Assembly: GCF_026914185.1 (NCBI RefSeq)
Contig: NC_070573.1
Span: forward strand, 1,860,001-1,924,000
Source: Puccinia triticina
Lineage: Eukaryota > Basidiomycota > Pucciniomycetes > Pucciniales > Pucciniaceae
Length of the DNA: 64,000 bases
Direction of reading: 5' to 3'
Below, piece after piece: positions 55,221-64,000 of this stretch. The notes beneath the pieces are model-generated. The model was not told where the DNA came from, did no database searches, and saw only the letters and a program-made list of their open reading frames with translations. Every line of letters starts with the position of its first letter. Within the stretch, counting starts at the first letter, position 1. The translations under genes were made by a program, and so were the position numbers.

Positions 55221-55489
55221 TATATACAAGATTGATTTGTGTTATGTTTGAAGAATTAGAGAATGTCAACTGGTAACCAGCACCTGCGGGTGGGTACAGC
55301 CTGCACCCACCAGGCGGCTTCAGATGTGGTGCTGGGTGTCCATTTTTTTGGAAACAGTGGTGTGGTACCTGGGTACTGCCCCCAATTACTTCTTTTCCCC
55401 GCCAGGTTAATCAGCTAACCCCCGGCCACTTTGAACTGCCCTCAAGGACTGACAATAGACCGGTCATTTGCCAGGGCAGGTCATCAAGG
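55221..55489. other. Spacer with hAT-like GC-rich fragment
   Basis: Contains GGTGTGGTACCTGGGTACTG near 55360, similar to hAT subterminal repeats. No gene seen. Confidence 0.35.
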
Positions 55490-55745
55490 ACGGTACTGGT
55501 GCAATCATTGAGGAGAGTAAAATCTCCCCTCAATGAAAAGTGTGTGCTGGTCTTTGGGGGAGTACCCTCAATGACCATGAAAAACCTGTTTGATGACTAG
55601 AACAGGTTGGTCATTACTGTTCTGTCATTGAGAGGTCCTCCCCTCAAATGTCCAACCTGTTCCAATCATCAAGGGGAGGACCTCTTGATTACACATGCAT
55701 TCTGGTCATTGAGGACACCTCTCAATGACCTTTTTGATGAAAAGA
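55490..55745. repeat. Palindromic minisatellite of CATTGAGGGGAG-type units
   Basis: Degenerate units with arms such as CATTGAGGAGAG / CTCCCCTCAATG and CATTGAGAGGTCC / GGACCTCTTGAT, related to the array at 47030-47400. Confidence 0.65.
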
Positions 55746-56100
55746 AAAATGCTGGTACCCGCCCAAAAGACCTGTGGTATGCACCAGGCAGTGCCGGGTG
55801 CCCGCTTTTGGCAAAAACTGTGTGGTTACCAGTGGTGTAAATGGTACCCAGGTCCATTTTGAAATTCTCTATAAACTTTATAGATTCTTTATTAGAGATG
55901 GCCGTTTTGAATCCGGATACCCACTCGTGTTCGGGTATCCGAGGACGTTTTTTGCCCATTCCTGGCATCCGCATCCGCTGGTGGATGCCTCTGTGTGTGA
56001 GCGGATACCCGCGCGGGTATCAGCGGATACCCAACCCTCAAAAAGCATTTCAGAGAAGAAACAAACATGTATTACATAATTGACATGTGGTGACAGCTGA

Positions 56101-59100
56101 TCACTCAACTGTCACCACATCCTGTACAACAGCGTGCTTGTTTTTAGCATTGGCCTCGTGCTTGTTTTTAGCATTGGTCTTAGATATATTCTTGCACTTT
56201 TTGAGGTATTTGTGAAGAGCAAGAGGTTTGATCTTGTTGTTCTTTGAATAGAACAACAAGGCCATACCTCTACTTACTGATTTTGGATGGAGGTTGTGTC
56301 TCCTGACGGAGACATAGTCTTGTCCGAAGCTGAACGTACGCTCCACATTGACCGTGGTTGCTACATAAGAAATGATCAATCAGCAAGCAAGCAGTTTCTT
56401 TAATGATTGATTGGAATCTCACCTGGGCAGCACATGACATCCAGGGCCATCTGTAAGAGGCCATTATGAGTATTGCCGCTTCTCTTCTGCTTGCTCCACC
56501 ACGCAAGACCGTTTACGGGTGCCCCGTCATCCAAAAACAGGCCGCCTGAGAGCCAAATATCCAACAGGTCTGTTGACAATTCGGCCGATCTGGCAACAGC
56601 CGCCGCGCCTAACCTTGCCAAAACACCAGTTGGCTGGAGGGAGAGTAAATCAGTAAACTTTTGTCCGTGAACATAACATGAGGCTTATACTTACCTTTGC
56701 CAACGCTTTTTTTGGTGGTTTCGGGGCTGAAACTGAACCTCTAGGCTTGTACCACGTATTGTACATCTCGCAAGTCAGTTCGATTTCCTTGTCGATCCAC
56801 TCCCTGCAAGGCCATTTGGCCAGCTTAAAATATTTGTCTTTAAAAGACGGATGGAGGACTGGGATTTCAGATAAAAGGTTGTGATTAGTTCAAAATGTGA
56901 TTTGCTGAAACATTAGATTTGATTGGCAAAAAAACACACCCATTGCTATTTTGTAAATAGGAGAACAATCAGTTAGTGAATAATACTTGTTTGTCAACCC
57001 AAGCCCCGCACAACATGCATTGCGTAAAGCGGGAGGGTAATTTCCATCCTCATTGGCAATAAATGTGGAAAGACCTGCAGTGACTTGATTGATCATCACC
57101 ACAATGTCCAAAACACAAGCCAAGGAGCCTACTGAAACTTGAAGGGCCAGCTCGTAAAACGGCTTGAGAACCTGTACTAGGTCAGCCGCCAAGTCAAAGT
57201 CCTCCTGATTTAAATGCACATTGCGGAGGGTTCCAAACTCCTTATCGCGTTGCCACGCGAATCTGTCACAAACATTAAGTCAGGTTTTTTTGCCTTGAAA
57301 ACAATTATGAAGCAAATACTTACATTGCCTCCTTGTATCTGATGATGCTCTTAAGTTGAATGTATGTTGAGTTCCATCGAGTTGGGACGTCGCGTTTGAT
57401 GTTGTGCGGTTTCTCACATTGTTTTTCTTGGCAAATGGTGATGAACTTGGCCTTAGAATTAGGTGATTTCTTCAGTTTTGTTGCAATTGCACAAAACTGG
57501 ATAGAAATAGAAAAATGTGTTGTTATGCAACATTGAAACAAGATCAACGGAGGAATGTTGTGCAAGTGAAAAAATTGAGCTGACCTTTGCGAGCGATTGA
57601 CGACACATTTGAGAAGTATATGCATCTCCCTTGTCTTCCTCCTTGATGTCTTTGAGATCATCCAAAGTCAGTTCGTCCTCTTTTGCTAAATCACCATCTT
57701 GTGCCGCAATGTTGTTTTCCTCCTCCTCTTCATTTGAATCACTCTCATCGTCGCCAAAGCTGCAGACACACAAATTCACGCAAATAATCATTGGATAAGC
57801 TGATTTGTGGTCTGGAAGGCACTTCGTGCCAGTGAAACACTTACCTTTCAATAAGATCATGTGCCTTGTGCTCTTCATCTGAATCATCCAACTCGGAAGC
57901 ACCGGGAATCAATTTTCTTAAATGCGAAAACGGTCGCAGGATGGCCTTGACAATAAGGTTCAGGATATGTGCAAAGCACCGCATCCACTGTGCCTCGCCT
58001 GTGAAGCGCTTCCAGTTGAGCTTTGCCAGCTCACCAATCATCGTACCATTGTTTGCCGCGTTGTCGGAAACAATACCACAGATCTAATAAGATCAAAAGG
58101 GTGGAGTTAGAAGACAAAATGAAAGAGATACATTGGACAGAAGGGAAAAAAAGAGGCTTGTACCCGGTTTTTCAAGCCAAACTTGTCAACAATAAACTCA
58201 ACCATGCGAGCCAAATACTTGCCTGTATGTTGTTCTTTAAGCTGAACAAAGTCAAGGGGCATTGCGTCTAATCCAACTTTACCTGCGCCATTGTCTGAAA
58301 GACGGTATATCACCGCTCCGATGATGTCAAATCCATTCGGAGTCTGCCAGGCATCCACCCCCAAGTACAGTGCTCCTTTGTGAATCTGAATATTAAAAAA
58401 CAGGGATCACAATCAGTATTATTTTATCCTATCCAACTAAATAGCTATGAAAAAGAAACAGGTATACCTCTAATTCACAGCGTAATTCCTCCTGAACGCA
58501 CAAGTACAACATGTGAATGGCCTGCAAAACCATCTTTCAAGTTGGGAGATGCTTGAGGATTGTTGGATGAAGGACTTTCTTGAAGCTGGGTTCTTCCAAA
58601 TCTGAAAATGGGTTTGCCCCCTTGGCACACCAAATAGCACATCGTTGTAACACCCAAGGAGAGATAAAAGGTCAGATCAGTGAGAAAAATTGAACCAAAA
58701 AAAGACCTGCCTCCTGCGAGTCAATTTCCCCAGTGCCGGAAAACCCAACCTCTGCAAGGGTCTTGTTATGTGAGGGTATTTGCTGCTTCCTCAAACATCG
58801 GCCGGCATGAGCAAGGAGATTACTGCACAAGGATTCTTATGCGGGTCTATTAATAGCTTTACCACACCTGAGATTGATTGCTTTAGCTGTTGTTACTTTG
58901 CAGAAATTAAATCATAAAACACTTACGTCTTGCAATTCCAAGCAATCATAAAACGGCAGAATTTATCAACCTGATTGGAAAGCTCTGGCGGATGATAAGC
59001 AGAATATGCCAAACTGACTTGATTACATGCAAGTCTCTTTGCATGTTCTAAATTCAGAGAGGTTTTTTGGTAAGAAAACAAATATGTACTAAAAAAAGAA

Positions 59101-59275
59101 AAAAGAGAAGTTGTTATTCAAACTGACCAAGACGCTGCTCATTGGTCATATTGGTTCCCGCAGGTGTAGGACTTGGGGTTGAGTTGTCATCATCCTGTTC
59201 ATTGTTTGATTCCACGGACGGCCTTTGAGTTTTGTCTTTGGAGCGTTGTGGGTGGAGCCTCTTACGGCGGTTCAT
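56101..59275 (-). pseudogene. hAT-family transposase, nearly full length, one in-frame stop
   Basis: Start MNRRKRLHPQRSKDK at 59275. Parts in order: a BED-like finger region (about 58750-58990, degraded); YLGVDAWQTPNGFDIIGAVI; GIVSDNAANNGTMI (conserved Asp); FAHILNLIVKAILRPF; RDVPTRWNSTYIQL; LADLVQVLKPFYELALQV; and the C-terminal hAT dimerisation domain TTVNVERTFSFGQD ... SVRRHNLHPKSVSRGM, ending QDVVTVE at 56101. A TGA lies in the HLPT-stop-KMVLQAIHML segment (about 58543), where copy 1 has an open frame. Multi-exon with ordinary GT..AG introns. Longer than copy 1 and possibly recently active. Confidence 0.83.
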
Positions 59276-59365
59276 GATGTGGCTGCTGAGGGATATGTGG
59301 ATATGTGGTGTTGGCAGATTTCCGGTCGGGAATTGAGAGACGCAGGATATTGGGCAACCCCCGGT

Positions 59366-60246
59366 GAGGAACTCCGCTTGGTGCTAGGCCGGCGGCAGTT
59401 GGGGGAGGGGAATGGAAAAGAAAAGACTGAGAGTTGCGTATGCCCTCCGGTGATGATTGGCCGTGAGTGAGCGCAGTGATTCGTGTAGCGTTGGGGGGGA
59501 TTGATTTTACGACGGCTGGAATTGCGCGTCGGCGGTGTTTGAGTTCAAGAAGGAGCCGGGGATACTGCCAGTGGGGTTGTGATCTAAACCAGATAGTTGG
59601 AGGAGATTGGCGTTGCGGGGAAAATGAACCTTGAAGACGTCAGAGTACTTTGGGCAGACCGTTGCCAAGACTTAGAACTTTGAATTTGATGGAAGACTGA
59701 ATTTCTGGTTCAGAGTAGGTCCATGCCGCTCCAAAGCCTGAGTTCAAGCTGAACTCAAACCTTGGAGTTGGTGACATGTAGCAGACATCTCATCACAACC
59801 TAGCGCGCACGCGCGCGCTACAACAACTAGACAACTGAAACAAAACAAGACAAAAAGAAAACAAAACAAAACAAAACCAAAAACATAGAAGAGAATAGAA
59901 AGAGGAAGAAATCCTGAAACGCCTTGAGGATGCGCGCCACGCCGTTGAACTTGAGAAGGCCTTGAGGGCTGAGAGCTTCGCCATAACTATGATTGAGTCG
60001 CGGGAACCAATCAGCATTGATTGAGTCGCGGGACCCAATCAGCATTGATTGAGTCGCGGGACCCAATCAGCATTGATTGAGTCGCGGGACCCAATCAGAT
60101 TACCTAATCAGCATTGATTGAGTCGCGGGACTCAATCAGATTACCTAATCAGCTTTGATTGAGTCGCGGGACTCAATGATGGCCGCCAGCGCGCGCAATG
60201 CGCAAAGAATCCTGATTCCCACGCGTGTACCCATCTGTCCACCACA
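59366..60246. mobile_element. Solo gypsy-type LTR inside hAT element 2 (881 bp)
   Basis: It begins GAGGAACTCCGCTTGGTGCTAGGCC-like, with GGTGCTAGGCC shared with the gypsy LTR, contains CCATGCCGCTCC and an A-rich tract, and ends GTCCACCACA. Flanks are CCGGT (59361-59365) and CCGGG (60247-60251). It carries a tandem hairpin repeat near its end. Confidence 0.72.
60000..60180. repeat. Hairpin tandem repeat TGATTGAGTCGCGGGACTCAATCA
   Basis: Six units of about 29 bp inside the solo LTR. The arms TTGATTGAGTC and GACTCAATCA flank GCGG, and the last units are perfect hairpins. Confidence 0.78.
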
Positions 60247-60459
60247 CCGGGGGTGGGGGGCCGAGGGCAGGAAAGCGGGTTCAGAGCTGCGCAGCTGCGT
60301 GCGGCTCACACAGACTTTAGGATGAGCGGATACCCGTTCTGCTACCTGGGTATCCGCCAGATTCTCCCAGGATCTCAGAAATCTGCATCCACTGGCGGGT
60401 ATCCGCCAGGCTGGGTGGATACCCGCAACGGGTTTGTTGGGGCCATCTCTATGCTTTAT

Positions 60460-61486
60460 GATAAAGCATACTACATGTAGATATAAGCATACTGTCTTAA
60501 CAAACACTGATCAGAATCAGTGAAAATATCAAGGTCTTGTCTGAGGAGATGAATATGGAGTCTGGAGCCTGGGATTCTGGGGTTCTGGAGGTTTGGTATC
60601 CTAAGAGAATCTGCATTGGTTGTGGATTAGGAGGATTGGCTTAAATAATCCTCCTTGGAAACCACATTGGGTCCAACTTAATTGGACTAAACTCTTTCTG
60701 GGTGTATGATTTGGACTAAGCAGGAGTAAATTTACTCCTTGCTATTCCTGGGAGTAAGTGCTGCATGCAAGACTTCTCCCCAACCAGAAGTATGCACCAA
60801 ACACAGCTTAAATAAGCTGTGCTGTAGGTGCATACTGTTAGATTTCACAAGACTAGGATAAATTACTAGTGTTAGACAATGATCTATCTATCAGACACAG
60901 AGAGATAGAAATAAGAAACAAAAAAGTTACCTAGGAGAAGATCCACTTGGGTACTAAGAAATAGAGAAGTAGAACAAAACCTGAGGCTGCTGAGCAGCTG
61001 GGGAACCCAAAGATCTTAGGCTGATGCAACTGTAGTCTGCATCAGTGAGGTGAGCTAAGCAAGAATACTCTTCCATTAGCTTGTCTGGCCTGAATCTCAA
61101 TGATTTCCAATACAAGCTGTGAGATTATCGGAACTGCAGTTTTCTGTCATTTAGTACAGGAAAAACTGTCAGTTCAGTATAACTCTGGAGGGGGAACTAC
61201 AGCAATGGACTTACTGACACTTGCAGGGTTGGTGATCCTATTGTGGAGGCTTAACCCAATTTGGTCTAGGATGGTGTTGGATGTGAGTGAGCTAAAGAAT
61301 GGGAAAGAATCCCTGATTAACTTCAATTGTCCTAGCTATGATAATCCCAACAGACATGCTTACCTGGTAGGTGACTTGTTGTGTTTGGGTTGCTTGGGTG
61401 CTTTGTTGATTGATGACATGGCTAAGGAGAGAGGAGCAGAGGAATTATCCTTTGCATATTCCATCTGCCCGGGAGCCACATGCATT
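60460..61486. other. Spacer, no convincing gene
   Basis: It holds a 147-residue open frame (61100-61543) with no recognised domain that runs into terminus T8, so it is not called as a gene. A GGCTTAAATAATCC stretch near 60640 and a tandem AGATAG run near 60905 are the only notable strings. Confidence 0.4.
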
Positions 61487-61700
61487 CACCAGGGGAGATA
61501 TGTTCCCACTCCCCAGGGAGTGCCAGAGCTGAATTTTATGTGAGTTTTGGTTGGATGTGGGCCTGATGTGGATTAGTAACTCATCACTAAATGAATTGTA
61601 AAGTGGATGAAGAATTGATTCAGAAGTTAGTCAGAATTGATTTGGGACTCAACACAATGTTGTGTGGAATTCTCTTGTTTTCTAGGTACGACTGTAGGAA
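61487..61700. repeat. Hairpin-bearing element end T8
   Basis: Reads CACCAGGGGAGATATGTT, then hairpin CACTCCCCAGGGAGTG, CCAGAGCTGAATTTTATG, and CTGATGTGGATTAGTAA, the same order as the reverse complement of T1 and T3. The element would extend to the right; no second end found. Confidence 0.68.
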
Positions 61701-62189
61701 AAAATATGCTGAAATGATATTTCACCCAAATCCAACTCATCAATTGCTCCTTTTTGCTGATGTTGAAGGATAGAAAAGCAAAATTGACATTCTAAAATGT
61801 AATTCCTCTTGAAAAATGGGCTTCTTGTAATTCACATCATATGCCCTCATGTACAAAATTAAAGTAAAATTCAACTTGGTATTATTGGGTTTAGAATTTT
61901 GGAATGTGGTTATAATGTTGCAGTAAAATTAGTCAAACCCATTTTCTTGGAAATGTGGGAATTAATTTGAATTTGGCTAAAAAAAATGGTGAAAAACGTT
62001 TTCAATAGGGTGAAACTCTGAATTAAGTCAAGGTTGGACTGCAGTGCCACTCCAGTTTGGCCAGATATCTTTGCCTCCTCACAAAAATGATCTGGTGAAT
62101 TTTTCTTTTTTTTGCTTTTCAAAATTCACATGTTGTGATGCTTGCCTGTTTCAGGTGCTGGAAATATACAAGCGAACTAAGTTGGGCTC
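61701..62189. other. AT-rich spacer, no gene seen
   Basis: Short open frames only. May be interior of the T8 element or pre-insertion flank of the second gypsy element. Confidence 0.35.
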
Positions 62190-62648
62190 TCATTGCAGGG
62201 AGCCAAAGGGCTATTTATGTTGTAAGAGAACAATAGGAAGTGATGGCTCGGTGAGAATAAGAGAAAGAGTGATGAGTCCCATTAGATGGGGCTCTTCGCG
62301 AAGTACGAGGACGGACTTGGAGAAGTCAGTCCAAGTAAGGAAATCTAATATACAGGATTCAAGATATATAAGGTAGCGAGGATCTACAAGATAACCAAGA
62401 GCGGCGATGACAATATAGAGAGGCCGAGAGCGGCGGTCATAGATAACAGGAGACATAGCCAAGAGCGGCTTATAAGTGTGTAAGGTGCCGTGTCCGGTTC
62501 AGGAGGAAGGAGGGAGAGTAGACAAAGGTGGTTGGAGACCAAAGGAGATAGCCAACGGCTATTGCCTAGAGCAGAGGTATGGTGGAAGTTACCGTACCCG
62601 GAAGCGGGGGACTTCACATCATCCCCTCCCAAGTTTCAAGCCTCCGAG

Positions 62649-63055
62649 CAAGGGTGGGCAGTTACGTTATCAAGTTATCCATTAATTTCATTTGTAATTT
62701 AGATTTTGGTGGCCTATATCTTGGTTTATTGGCAATTCAAATAAAACAAAGCTTTATGTGGTTATAACGAATCATTTTTTCAACTTTGGAGACACAGGCT
62801 TTACCTCTGTAAAAAATTATCCCCAAAAAGAAACCTGAAATTAGTTATCCAACCAAATAGTTACGGATAACTGAATTTTTGACCTAGATTTAATGATTAA
62901 AAATCAGCCAGTGAGCCAATATGTAAATACAATGAATATATGTTAGGAGGACTATCGAGCAACACAAAGATACAATAAAAACTCTATTGCAAATCTCTAC
63001 AGCTTTTTACAGTCAGTTGCAGCCAGATTTTCATCTGGATAACTGCCCACCCTTG
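62649..63055. mobile_element. 407-bp MITE with 7-bp target duplication
   Basis: Perfect 16-bp inverted ends CAAGGGTGGGCAGTTA, flanked by the 7-bp direct repeat CTCCGAG (62642-62648 and 63056-63062). Subterminal GGATAACT/AGTTATCC motifs recur. No coding capacity. It lies between the integrase stop and the polypurine tract of the gypsy element. Confidence 0.82.
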
Positions 63056-63083
63056 CTCCGAGCTTGATTCAGGCGATAGGGAT

Positions 63084-64000
63084 TCATCCACAAGAGTGTT
63101 GCCGAGCTTTGTTGTTTCTGCTGAGGGTACCGGTGGCTTTATGGACGTTGCCGTTGAAGTGTAGCCTCTCAATGTTCCCGTGGTATTGCTTAAGGCAATC
63201 TCCATTAGTAGTAGATTCATGAATAAATCCGTTAGGGGACCGTAACCTAAAACTTCCATTGGAATTGGTTGAGTGTATGAAAAAAGGGCCGTCCCATTTG
63301 GGATGTAACTTACTGGGGCGGTTTTTGAACTGCCGTAAGACTAAGTCACCGGGGCGGAGGTTGTGCTCGAAGTATTGAGCTTCACTAGCAGCCAAGCGGC
63401 AAGTTGCCTTTGTATTGATCTTATTGATTTGGGTGGCTTGTTCTTCTTCAAAGTGTTTAGATCGGTGAGTGCGAGATTCTGGATGATCTTTTTGATAGTT
63501 TACCGCAACTCTTGGTTCTACACCGTAGCACATGCAGAATGGGGAGCGTTCTAATCCAGCGGTTTTTGAAGATCGATATCCAAGGAGCGCAGTGCTGAGA
63601 TATAAATCCCATTTGTTTTGTTTGTCTGGTACACACATTTTACGTAAGCTGTTAGCAAGAGTACCATGGAACCGTTCAAAGAGGCCGTTGGATTGTGGAT
63701 GATAGGGAGAAATTTTATTGTGTTTGATTTTGTTTTGAGCAAGAAAGTTCTGGTAGACCTTACCGTTGAATTTGCTCCTGTTATTGGTAGTAATTGAGTG
63801 AGGAAACCCATGGTTTTCTATGATAGTCTTTATTAGTTTAACAGCGGCTAGGCCCGAGTGTGCTTGGAGAGGTACTGCATAGGCCCATCCGGTGCCGTAG
63901 TCAATGGCGGTGACTAGATATTGATGTCCACGAGGGGTTATGGGAAGCGGGCCAACAAAGTCCATGCCCCATGTTACGAAGGGGGCCTTCCGTTTGATGA
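63084..64000 (-). pseudogene. Gypsy integrase C-terminal part, partial at window edge, catalytic Asp replaced
   Basis: Reads MDFVGPLPITPRGHQYL, the first catalytic Asp in TAIDYGTGWA, then SITTNNRSKFNG where most gypsy integrases have a T-D-x-G-x-x-F motif, so the second catalytic Asp is Asn here. The catalytic Glu is kept in SNGLFERFHG. The C-terminal barrel is present (LRPGDLVLRQF, HPKWDGPFFI). The frame is otherwise open to 63084. The Asn change would be expected to abolish strand transfer. The N-terminal part lies beyond the window. Confidence 0.83.

Larger units (their letters stand above)
55893..60451 (-). mobile_element. hAT transposon 2, both ends present (4.56 kb)
   Basis: Ends: TAGAGATGGCCGTTTT on the left, and TAGAGATGGCCCCAAC as the reverse complement of the right. 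Both are followed by GGATACCC-rich subterminal repeats (55910-56035 and 60305-60435). Flanks TTCTTTAT (55885-55892) and TGCTTTAT (60452-60459) match at 7 of 8 positions, the 8-bp duplication typical of hAT. It carries a transposase gene and, upstream of it, a solo LTR. Confidence 0.86.
62190..64000 (-). mobile_element. Second Ty3/gypsy element, 3' part, running off the window
   Basis: On the minus strand integrase runs from the window edge to 63084, followed by a MITE insertion, a purine-rich tract (GGGAGGGGA at about 62622-62631) and a probable 3' LTR from TGATGTGAAGTCC at about 62622 down to about 62190, with TTATATAT near 62370 as a TATA-like site. The outer LTR border is not determined. 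Confidence 0.65.

Noticed and set aside
61100..61543. 147-codon plus-strand frame
   Set aside because: It runs across hairpin terminus T8 and shows no domain; likely chance.

Overview
The window looks like nuclear DNA of a rust fungus (Pucciniales, probably Puccinia-like). The single-copy genes are intron-rich with short GT..AG introns. They include orthologues of conserved fungal proteins (a Siz/PIAS SUMO ligase, the mitochondrial inner-membrane protein Yme2, a Nop6-type nucleolar RRM protein, a PAF-acetylhydrolase) and a DUF6818 protein of the kind expanded in rusts. They sit between nested LTR retrotransposons and hAT transposons. The species call is an inference from gene content; no rRNA or mitochondrial marker is present.

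Layout. 0-5.9 kb: a 102-bp MULE-like MITE, a decayed member of a multi-exon protein family, and a copia solo LTR. 6.0-15.7 kb: a hairpin minisatellite split by a complete Ty3/gypsy element (LTRs 6509-7256 and 14699-15446, target duplication CCGGT) that itself carries a 468-bp MITE. 15.7-20.1 kb: a truncated hAT element inserted in the coding region of a second copy of the decayed family. 20.9-23.4 kb: the SIZ/PIAS gene. 23.9-30.1 kb: repeats and an element bounded by inverted, hairpin-bearing ends (25592-30111) that holds remnants of a tyrosine recombinase and a Helitron-type helicase. 30.9-46.0 kb: a gene island with PAF-AH, DUF6818, YME2 and NOP6 on the minus strand and, divergent from NOP6, a 14-exon gene for a Ser/Ala/Pro-rich protein. 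46.7-55.7 kb: more hairpin-bearing ends, palindromic arrays, solo LTRs and a complete copia element (49765-54869, target duplication ATTGG). 55.9-60.5 kb: a complete hAT element with a solo LTR inside. 61.5-64 kb: another hairpin-bearing end, and the 3' part of a second gypsy element that runs off the window and carries a MITE.

The exon models of the five main genes were assembled by hand from splice signals. In each case the exon lengths sum to a multiple of three and the joined frames keep the family motifs. The genes do not form a pathway; they are ordinary housekeeping or lineage genes in an island.

The most unusual material is (1) at least eight copies of a terminal module, CACCAG + spacer + hairpin, flanking unrelated cargo; (2) several unrelated minisatellites whose units are all hairpins; (3) a gypsy element with four copies of a splice-donor module at its ORF junctions and a primer-binding site that copies half of a tRNA-Tyr; (4) a copia element whose zinc-knuckle segment is inverted; and (5) a host gene in which all 13 inferred introns are phase 1.
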